In this document: piece by piece, positions 1 to 4,822 of the stretch | How positions within the stretch are numbered: position 1 is the first letter of the stretch | How the letters are laid out: every line of letters begins with the position of its first letter | Source: Paracoccaceae bacterium | Lineage (GTDB): Bacteria > Pseudomonadota > Alphaproteobacteria > Rhodobacterales > Rhodobacteraceae | Direction: 5' to 3' | NCBI GenBank assembly: GCA_009922885.1 | Contig: RFUP01000120.1 | Coordinates: 1 to 6,751 of the forward strand | DNA length: 6,751 nt | The notes under the pieces: generated by a model | Seen by the model: the letters and a program-made list of their open reading frames with translations, nothing else | Database searches by the model: none | What the model was told of the DNA's origin: nothing | Translations under genes and position numbers: made by a program

Positions 1-877
1 CAGAGCGCACGTTGATCACCGATTGCCCGATCATCGCGCAACCCGCCATGCCGCCGATGAAACCAGTCAGCGTATTCGCCACACCTTGGCCGATGCATTC
101 CTGATTCCGGTCACTCACCGTATCGGTCATGTCGTCCACGATCTGCTGCGTCATCAGGCTTTCCAAAAGCCCCACCACTGCCACGGCCAGCGCATAGGGG
201 AAAATGATCGCCAGCGTTTCGAAATTGAACGGCACATTCGGCATGAAGATCGACGGCAGCGCATCGGGCAACTGCCCCATATCGCCCACTGTCCGCACAT
301 CCCAACCGAAAGCCATGCTCAGCGCCGTCAGCACTACAATCGCCACCAAGGGCGAGGGGATCGTCCGGTTGAGGCGCGGGAAAAGATAGATGATCGCCAA
401 AGCCGCCCCGACCAGCACATAGGTCAGCCACGTCACCACGCGCGGATCAAGCTCGGGCAGCTGCGCCATGAAGATCAGGATCGCCAGCGCGTTCACAAAC
501 CCCGTCATTACCGATTTCGAGACAAACCGCATCACGAACCCGAGCTTCATCAGCCCCATGCCGATCTGCAAAAGCCCCGCCAGAACCGTTGCCGCCAAGA
601 GGTAATCCAGCCCGTGTTCGCGCACGAGCGTTCCCATCAGCACCGCCGTCGCCGCCGTCGCCGCCGAGATCATGCCGGGCCGTCCGCCCAGAATGGCCGT
701 GATCACCGCAATCGAGAAGCTCGCATAAAGCCCCACCTTCGGGTCCACACCCGCGATCAGGGAAAACGCAATCGCTTCCGGGATTAGCGCCAAGGCCACC
801 ACGAGGCCCGAAAGAATGTCAGCGCGGATATTGCCGGTCCACTCGGCGCGATAGTTCAAACGTCTTTGCATGGTCAT
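1..877 (-). CDS. SulP-family inorganic anion transporter, N-terminal part (runs off the left edge)
   Basis: This is a membrane transporter of the SulP/SLC26 family, which moves sulfate, bicarbonate or similar anions across the inner membrane; the sequence does not show which. The first 292 codons are visible. Residues 20-54 carry the family signature (DI..GL..A...IPEAIAFS......P..GLYASF), and residues 257-292 carry the second conserved block (RNQE.IGQG.AN...GFIGG....IGQS.IN). Between them lie many hydrophobic helices. The C-terminal helices and any STAS domain are outside the window. An in-frame TGA at 883-881 leaves only two starts, ATG at 877 or ATG at 871 (Met3). Neither has a good Shine-Dalgarno; there is only a G-rich stretch further upstream. 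The gene is divergent from the lipoprotein gene across 356 bp. The family is clear, the substrate unknown. Confidence 0.93.
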   Translation of the reverse strand, partial: MTMQRRLNYRAEWTGNIRADILSGLVVALALIPEAIAFSLIAGVDPKVGLYASFSIAVITAILGGRPGMISAATAATAVLMGTLVREHGLDYLLAATVLAGLLQIGMGLMKLGFVMRFVSKSVMTGFVNALAILIFMAQLPELDPRVVTWLTYVLVGAALAIIYLFPRLNRTIPSPLVAIVVLTALSMAFGWDVRTVGDMGQLPDALPSIFMPNVPFNFETLAIIFPYALAVAVVGLLESLMTQQIVDDMTDTVSDRNQECIGQGVANTLTGFIGGMAGCAMIGQSVINVRS

Positions 878-1088
878 CTGTCAAAACCGCACCCCACGCA
901 CCCTTTCGGCGCGCCGTTCGGCTTACCCTTCATCATCGTTGTCCGGCGGATCAGCGGCCGGAAGAGCCGCCGGGGGGTCTCACCCCGGCCCTATTCGCTG
1001 CGGTGCCGCATAGCCGAAAACAGGGGTCGCGCCAACCCACGGCGGCAATTTAACCTTTTTCTGTGCCCGACCAACGTCATGACGCATG

Positions 1089-1121
1089 CCATACGCTTTC
1101 CATACGCAATCCATACGCTTC
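1089..1121. repeat. Three tandem 11-bp repeats, CCATACGC-NNN
   Basis: Three exact copies of CCATACGC start at 1089, 1100 and 1111, each followed by three variable bases (TTT, AAT, TTC). The 11-bp unit is about one helical turn. A decayed fourth unit may precede them at 1078-1088, where ACGC falls in the same register. Repeats on one face of the helix suggest an operator for a regulator binding cooperatively. The array lies 112 bp before the lipoprotein start and 211 bp before the SulP start, so either could be the target. I do not recognise the motif. Confidence 0.6.
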
Positions 1122-1193
1122 AAAAACGGGGTTTGGGATTGTTAACGGTTTCCCCGATTTCTGCCCGTGGCCGCCTATCTGATGCCACATTCG

Positions 1194-1206
1194 TTAACCA
1201 TTAACC
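1194..1206 (+). promoter_or_regulatory. Overlapping TTAACC elements (CtrA half-site-like) before the lipoprotein gene
   Basis: TTAACCATTAACC lies 28 bp upstream of the lipoprotein start codon. TTAACCAT resembles the half-site seen in alphaproteobacterial CtrA boxes, but the two TTAA cores are 3 bp apart instead of 7, so this is not a canonical full site. Another TTAAC is at 1142. It could also be an AT-rich promoter element. Confidence 0.3.
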
Positions 1207-1233
1207 GCCTCAGCAAGACCAAAGAGGCGCAGA

Positions 1234-1959
1234 ATGCAGTTCGGAAAAGTAATCGGTTTCTTCGTAGCAACAGCCACCATTTCAGGGTGCAGCGCCCAAG
1301 GCGTTTCGCGCAATTCCACCGATTTTTCGCCGGGTTCCGCCCCTGCTCACGCCCAATCTTCTATTGCCACAGACCCCGCCAGGATTTCCCGCGAGGCCGA
1401 TCAACTCGTTGAAAAGACATCCGAAATGGTGCGCTCCGCCACTCTCAAAGGCGCAGGCATCGGCGCAGCATTGGGCTGCGGCCTCTCCACGCTTTCAGGC
1501 AGCACGAACTGCATTCAAGCCGCTTTGGTCGGCGGCGCAGTTGGCGGCGTGATCGGTCATGCCAGAGGCAAAGCTGCCGTGGAAACGCGCATCGAAATCA
1601 TTGCGCCCAAAGCGCTCATGCCCAAGCTTTCCGACGCGAAAAAGACCTCCGCCGCGCTTCAATCTTCCCTCGGCGCGCTCCTCGCCCAGCAGGAAACCGA
1701 ACGCGCCGAACTGGTCCAAGCGCTTAAGAATAAAGAGATTTCCCAAGAGGATTATAACGCCCGCCACGTCGAAATGCGCGAAACCCGCCTGCGGCTTTAC
1801 GATGCGCTCACGCTGAGCGCCAGCCAGATCAAGGAAGTCTCCCGCGCGCTTTCCGGCGCAACCGAACAAGGCCAAACCGGCCTTCAGTGGTATGAGATTG
1901 AAACCCAAGCCCTCCACGACAGGGTGATCTCCACCCGCTCGCAAATCACTCTGCTCTGA
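1234..1959 (+). CDS. Putative lipoprotein with glycine-zipper segment and helical C-terminus
   Basis: I do not recognise a named family. The 241-residue product starts with a short signal peptide ending in a lipobox (I16-S-G-C19), so Cys19 is probably lipidated and the protein exported to the envelope. A polar Ser/Ala/Pro linker follows. Residues 73-112 are a glycine zipper (GAGIGAALGCG, then GGAVGGVIG), a segment type that packs into or against membranes and occurs in outer-membrane lipoproteins. It contains two further cysteines (82, 93). Residues 130-215 are charged and helical, probably coiled coil. Residues 160-182 (LVQALKNKEISQEDYNARH) resemble the short SHOCT helix pair. The ATG at 1234 has a good Shine-Dalgarno (AAGAGG, 1222-1227, 6-nt spacing). 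The stop is 3 bp from the convergent regA stop. A structural or stress role in the envelope is a guess. Confidence 0.8.
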   Translation: MQFGKVIGFFVATATISGCSAQGVSRNSTDFSPGSAPAHAQSSIATDPARISREADQLVEKTSEMVRSATLKGAGIGAALGCGLSTLSGSTNCIQAALVGGAVGGVIGHARGKAAVETRIEIIAPKALMPKLSDAKKTSAALQSSLGALLAQQETERAELVQALKNKEISQEDYNARHVEMRETRLRLYDALTLSASQIKEVSRALSGATEQGQTGLQWYEIETQALHDRVISTRSQITLL

Positions 1960-1962
1960 GCG

Positions 1963-2514
1963 TTAACGCGGGCTTCGCTTTGCGAGGATACGCTGCAAGG
2001 TCCGGCGGTGCATATTCAGCCGCCGCGCCGTTTCACTCACGTTCCGATCGCACAATTCGTAAACCCGCTGAATATGCTCCCACCGCACCCGATCCGCGCT
2101 CATCGGGTTTTCCGGCGGCGGCGGCAGGGAATCTCCCCGCGAAAGCAAAGCGTTAGTGATATCGGTGGCATCCGCAGGCTTCGAAAGATAATCCGTCGCC
2201 CCGATCTTCACAGCCGCCACAGCGGTCGCAATCGCGCCATATCCGGTCAGCACCACGATCCGGCAATCAGGCCGCTTTTCGCGCAACACCTCGACCACGT
2301 CGAGCCCGTTGCCATCTTCAAGCCTGAGGTCACACACCGCATAAGCAGGCGGCCGCGCCATCGCAATCGCCTTACCAGCCGCGACGGATCCCGCCATCTC
2401 GACCTCGAACCCACGCTTCTCCATGGCTTTGCCAAGGCGCTTCAGGAACGAGTCGTCATCGTCCACGAGCAACAGGGACCGATCCTCTCCCAGGTCCAGA
2501 TCCTCTTCACTCAT
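1963..2514 (-). CDS. regA: Global redox response regulator RegA (PrrA/ActR/RegR)
   Basis: RegA is the DNA-binding partner of the RegB kinase. In Rhodobacter relatives it controls photosynthesis, CO2 and nitrogen fixation, hydrogenase, cytochromes and terminal oxidases. The 183-residue protein has the normal family length. The receiver domain (12-125) has the acidic cluster D18-D21, phospho-acceptor D62 (AVCDLRLEDGNGL), T90 and K112. A four-proline linker (131-134) leads to the Fis-type helix-turn-helix at about 144-180. That helix contains DRNVSETARRLNMHRRTLQR, essentially invariant in this family. The ATG at 2514 has a strong Shine-Dalgarno (GGAGGAG, 2519-2525, 4-nt spacing). It lies downstream of senC on the same strand with a 126-bp gap. 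In R. capsulatus hvrA follows regA; here a convergent lipoprotein gene ends 3 bp away instead. Confidence 0.97.
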   Translation of the reverse strand: MSEEDLDLGEDRSLLLVDDDDSFLKRLGKAMEKRGFEVEMAGSVAAGKAIAMARPPAYAVCDLRLEDGNGLDVVEVLREKRPDCRIVVLTGYGAIATAVAAVKIGATDYLSKPADATDITNALLSRGDSLPPPPENPMSADRVRWEHIQRVYELCDRNVSETARRLNMHRRTLQRILAKRSPR

Positions 2515-2550
2515 GCGGCTCCTCCAACTGTTCGCATTGGCTGAGATGTA

Positions 2551-2579
2551 GGATTAACGACGACCATGGCCTACGTCAA
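2551..2579 (-). promoter_or_regulatory. Possible separate regA promoter in the senC-regA gap
   Basis: Read on the minus strand, TTGACG (2579-2574) is a good -35 hexamer. Seventeen bases on comes TAATCC (2556-2551), a poor -10. It would start transcription roughly 30 nt before the regA ATG. The 126-bp gap is long for tightly coupled genes, and I see no clear terminator in it. RegA could therefore be made from both the senC transcript and its own. The evidence is weak because of the -10. Confidence 0.25.
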
Positions 2580-2640
2580 ACCTTCGCCGGTCCAAATGAT
2601 CAATGGTGGCGCCAACATACAGATTTTTATCGAAAACCGA

Positions 2641-3258
2641 TCATTGTTCGTCGACGTAACACTGGATGGTTTCCGCCATCTGCTCCGGCGTCGTATCCCG
2701 CTTGAAGAATTCCACAAAGCCCTTCTCGGGAAGTACCAGATAGGTAAATGTCGAGTGGTCCACGAGATAGTATTTGTCGTCCGCAGATGCTGGTTCCTGC
2801 TTCTTGTAATATGTCCGATAGGCCTTGCTAGCCGCAGCCACCTGCTCCGGCGTGCCCGTCAAACCCAACATACGCGGGTGCAGCACATCGGTGAATTCCT
2901 TCACCACCTCCGGCGTATCCCGTTCGGGATCAATCGAGATAAACACAGGTTTCACAATCGTGCCCCGGCTTTCCAAAAGCTCGATCGCCTCGGCATTGCG
3001 CGCATTATCCAGCGGGCAAACATCAGGGCAGAACGTGTAACCGAAGTAAACCAGCGACGGCTGATCGATCACATCCTTATCGGTCACGGTCTTGCCGTCC
3101 TCGTCAACCAGCGTGAACGGCCCGCCAATCTGGCCTGCCCCCCCGGCAATCGCGGAGGCCGAGCAACTCGTCCCGCCCGCATCCCGCGTCATCGCCCAAG
3201 TGGTGCCAAGGGCCGCAGCAGCCACAGCAGCGGCCAGAATTGCATAGAGCTTAGTCAT
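2641..3258 (-). CDS. senC: SenC/PrrC, Sco1-family copper chaperone
   Basis: Sco/SenC proteins are membrane-anchored, periplasmic thioredoxin-fold proteins that deliver copper to cytochrome c oxidase; PrrC also has thiol-disulfide reductase activity and links oxidase activity to Reg/Prr signalling. The product is 205 residues. Residues 4-22 are a hydrophobic anchor. Residues 43-200 form the Sco domain with the copper ligands C77 and C81 (YTFCPDVCP) and H168 (LVDHSTF). ISIDPERDTP at 107-116 is also typical. An extra Cys32 sits just after the anchor. A longer reading frame begins at 3297, but the ATG at 3258 has an excellent AAGGAG 6 nt away and starts with the anchor, so I use it. It is divergent from regB and co-directional with regA, as in Rhodobacter. 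Confidence 0.95.
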   Translation of the reverse strand: MTKLYAILAAAVAAAALGTTWAMTRDAGGTSCSASAIAGGAGQIGGPFTLVDEDGKTVTDKDVIDQPSLVYFGYTFCPDVCPLDNARNAEAIELLESRGTIVKPVFISIDPERDTPEVVKEFTDVLHPRMLGLTGTPEQVAAASKAYRTYYKKQEPASADDKYYLVDHSTFTYLVLPEKGFVEFFKRDTTPEQMAETIQCYVDEQ

Positions 3259-3358
3259 GCGGATCTCCTTTCCCTGTGATTTAGCAGGGATGGTCAATAG
3301 CGTTGGTCGCAGGCATAGTTTCCCGAACGAAAAGCTTCAACCGGACCAATCAGCACAG
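3259..3358. promoter_or_regulatory. Divergent senC-regA / regB control region, with possible RegA site
   Basis: These 100 bp must start transcription both ways unless promoters lie inside the genes. For senC, minus-strand TTGAAG (3340-3335), a 17-bp spacer and TATGCC (3317-3312) form a modest promoter. GCGTTGGTCGC at 3300-3310 lies at its expected start point. It matches the known RegA pattern of inverted GCGNC/GNCGC half-sites in one half (GTCGC, 3306-3310) and all but one base in the other. Autoregulation by RegA is known in relatives, so this is plausible but unproven. I see no good promoter for regB. Confidence 0.35.
3265..3270 (-). promoter_or_regulatory. senC: Shine-Dalgarno that fixes the senC start
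   Basis: AAGGAG on the minus strand is 6 nt before ATG 3258. The alternative upstream start at 3297 would place this site inside the coding region and put 13 extra residues before the membrane anchor. The downstream start is therefore preferred. Confidence 0.75.
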
Positions 3359-4756
3359 ATGAGTGATCAATCCCTCGGGCTTCTCAAAGGCCGCCAGCGC
3401 GGCAACTGGATCCGTCTCCGCACAGTGATCCTGCTGCGCTGGTTCGCGATAGCTGGCCAGTTAAGTGCCATCATCGTGGCGCAACGCGTTTACGGGCTCC
3501 AAATCGACCTCGGCCTGAGCCTTCTTGTCATCGGCACATCAGTGATCGCCAACATCGTCGCGATCGTCGTTTTCCCGGAAACCAAGCGCTTGTCGGAAAC
3601 CGAAAACTTCCTGATGGTTCTCTTCGATCTATTGCAACTGGCTTTGCTGTTGTTCCTGTCGGGCGGCTTGCATAACCCGTTCTATGTGTTGCTGATCGGC
3701 CCAGTGATGGTCTCCGCAGCGGTGCTTTCTCTGCTTTCTACGGCCCTTCTTGGCCTGACAGCCATTGCGGGCGCCACCATCCTCGCGCTGGTCTATGTCC
3801 CGCTTCAAACCTCAAGTGGCGACATTCTCAAAGTGCCTCAGCTTTTCCTCTTCGGGAACTGGGTCGCAATCGTCATCGCTGTTATTTTCCTGTCGCTTTA
3901 TGCCCGCCGCGTCTCGGTCGAGATGCACTCCATGTCCGATGCGCTCCAAGCGACGCAAATGGCGCTGTCGCGCGAGCAGAAACTCACCGACATTGGCGGC
4001 GTCGTTGCCGCTGCAGCGCATGAATTGGGCACCCCCCTCGCCACCATCAAACTCACCTCCGCCGAGTTGATTGAGGAACTCGACGACCGCCCGGAACTTC
4101 AGGAAGACGCCCGCCTCATCCGCGAACAAGCCGACCGCTGCCGCGATATCCTCCGCTCGATGGGCCGCGCCGGAAAGGACGACCTTCACCTCCGCCAAGC
4201 GCCCCTCACCGCCGTGATCCGCGAAGCCGCCGAACCCCACATCGCGCGAGGCAAGGACGTTATCCTCTCCGAACTGCCCAGCATTGACGGGGATTTGCCG
4301 CAGCCTTCGATCCTGCGAAGCCCGGAAATCATCCATGGCATCCGCAACCTCGTGCAGAACGCCGTCGATTTCGCCCGCTCGAAAACATGGGTGGAATGCG
4401 AGTGGTCCACCACCCAGATCACCGTCCGCATCATGGACGACGGGCGCGGTTATCCCTCCCATCTGATCGGCCGCATCGGCGACCCTTTCATGCCCCGCCG
4501 CCGCACGCAGGAACGCAGTGAACAACGCCCCGAGTACGAAGGCATGGGTCTTGGTCTTTTTATTGCCAAGACCCTGCTCGAACGGTCCGGCGCCGAACTT
4601 GTCTTCGCAAATGGCGGCGATCCCTTCCTTCCCTCCAGCGAACAACCCGAACGCTGTGGTGCCATTGTAGAGGTGACGTGGCCTCGCGGGCGGATCGATG
4701 CGAAGGCCCCCGGAAACGAGATTCCCTTGGGCGAGAACCAAGCCCTGCGAATTTGA
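3359..4756 (+). CDS. regB: Redox-sensing membrane histidine kinase RegB (PrrB/ActS)
   Basis: RegB senses the ubiquinone pool and a redox-active cysteine, and phosphorylates RegA when oxygen or electron acceptors are scarce. From ATG 3359 the product is 465 residues, the normal family length. The N-terminal half has about six membrane helices (roughly 20-180). The quinone-linked motif GGLHNPF is at 102-108. The H-box AAAHELGTPLATIKL contains H221, and the redox cysteine is C261 (ADRCRDILRSMGRAGKDDLH). These correspond to H225 and C265 of R. capsulatus RegB, with the same offset of four. The ATP-binding domain shows the N-box (RNLVQNAVDFA, from 329), G1 DDGRG (360-364) and G2 GMGLGL (395-400). 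The frame is open back to 3257, but that would overlap senC, and relatives start near M3359. The Shine-Dalgarno is weak (GGACC, far upstream), so the start is the least certain part. Confidence 0.96.
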   Translation: MSDQSLGLLKGRQRGNWIRLRTVILLRWFAIAGQLSAIIVAQRVYGLQIDLGLSLLVIGTSVIANIVAIVVFPETKRLSETENFLMVLFDLLQLALLLFLSGGLHNPFYVLLIGPVMVSAAVLSLLSTALLGLTAIAGATILALVYVPLQTSSGDILKVPQLFLFGNWVAIVIAVIFLSLYARRVSVEMHSMSDALQATQMALSREQKLTDIGGVVAAAAHELGTPLATIKLTSAELIEELDDRPELQEDARLIREQADRCRDILRSMGRAGKDDLHLRQAPLTAVIREAAEPHIARGKDVILSELPSIDGDLPQPSILRSPEIIHGIRNLVQNAVDFARSKTWVECEWSTTQITVRIMDDGRGYPSHLIGRIGDPFMPRRRTQERSEQRPEYEGMGLGLFIAKTLLERSGAELVFANGGDPFLPSSEQPERCGAIVEVTWPRGRIDAKAPGNEIPLGENQALRI

Positions 4757-4764
4757 GCCTCCCA

Positions 4765-4779
4765 TTAACTCTGCCTTAA
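4765..4779 (+). promoter_or_regulatory. Perfect CtrA-type box, TTAA-N7-TTAA
   Basis: TTAA at 4765-4768 and TTAA at 4776-4779 are separated by exactly seven bases. The second half reads TTAACCAT, the common extended half-site. This matches the CtrA consensus of alphaproteobacteria. It lies in the short gap after regB, centred about 50 bp before the GTG of the DivL-like gene. CtrA-activated promoters usually carry the box near -35, which would place the transcript start close to 4807. No strong -10 is visible. It is the only such arrangement I found in the window. Confidence 0.55.
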
Positions 4780-4810
4780 CCATTCAGGGTCACATTCGCC
4801 GCAAAGCTTC

Positions 4811-4815
4811 GGAGG
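4811..4815 (+). promoter_or_regulatory. Shine-Dalgarno supporting the GTG start at 4823
   Basis: GGAGG lies 7 nt before GTG 4823, and the reading frame that follows opens with a membrane helix. This supports a non-ATG start. GGAGGC (4811-4816) is also perfectly complementary to GCCTCC (4757-4762) directly after the regB stop. Confidence 0.7.
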
Positions 4816-4822
4816 CGGTCGA

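Larger units (their letters stand above)
878..1233. other. Divergent intergenic region between the SulP transporter and the lipoprotein gene
   Basis: I find no convincing protein gene in these 356 bases. They should hold the promoters of both flanking genes, but no good sigma-70 -35/-10 pair is visible. The left half is very GC-rich and contains two overlapping perfect 7-bp inverted repeats: 943-949 with 967-973, and 969-975 with 983-989. The right half is more AT-rich. It contains three tandem 11-bp repeats (1089-1121) and several TTAAC elements (1050, 1142, 1194, 1201). An ORF of 112 codons spanning 866-1204 on the plus strand is low-complexity, Arg/Pro-rich and has no ribosome binding site, so I do not call it. 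Confidence 0.7.

Noticed and set aside
23..787. A 254-codon plus-strand frame over the SulP gene.
   Set aside because: Extremely His/Arg/Gln-rich, as expected for the complement of a hydrophobic membrane protein; the minus strand encodes clear SulP signatures.
866..1204. A 112-codon plus-strand frame covering most of the divergent gap.
   Set aside because: Arg/Pro-rich, without domain or ribosome site, and overlapping the regulatory repeats and hairpins. It is probably open by chance.
1960..1969. Perfect palindrome GCGTTAACGC at the junction of the convergent lipoprotein and regA stops, considered as a two-way terminator or CtrA site.
   Set aside because: A 5-bp self-complementary sequence has no loop and no T-run, and there is only one TTAA core. 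It also includes the regA stop codon and its last codon, so it may be accidental.
2119..2130. GGCGGCGGCGGC-like run considered as a repeat.
   Set aside because: It encodes the proline linker of RegA between receiver and DNA-binding domains, so coding function explains it.
3257..3358. An upstream start for regB that would add 34 residues and overlap senC.
   Set aside because: The extra residues are not part of the RegB family as I know it, would leave no room for the divergent promoters, and have no good ribosome site.
3812..4783. A 323-codon open frame antisense to regB.
   Set aside because: It is a codon-bias mirror of regB in GC-rich DNA. It has Gly/Ala/Asp-rich low-information sequence and no recognisable motif, whereas the plus strand shows all kinase motifs.
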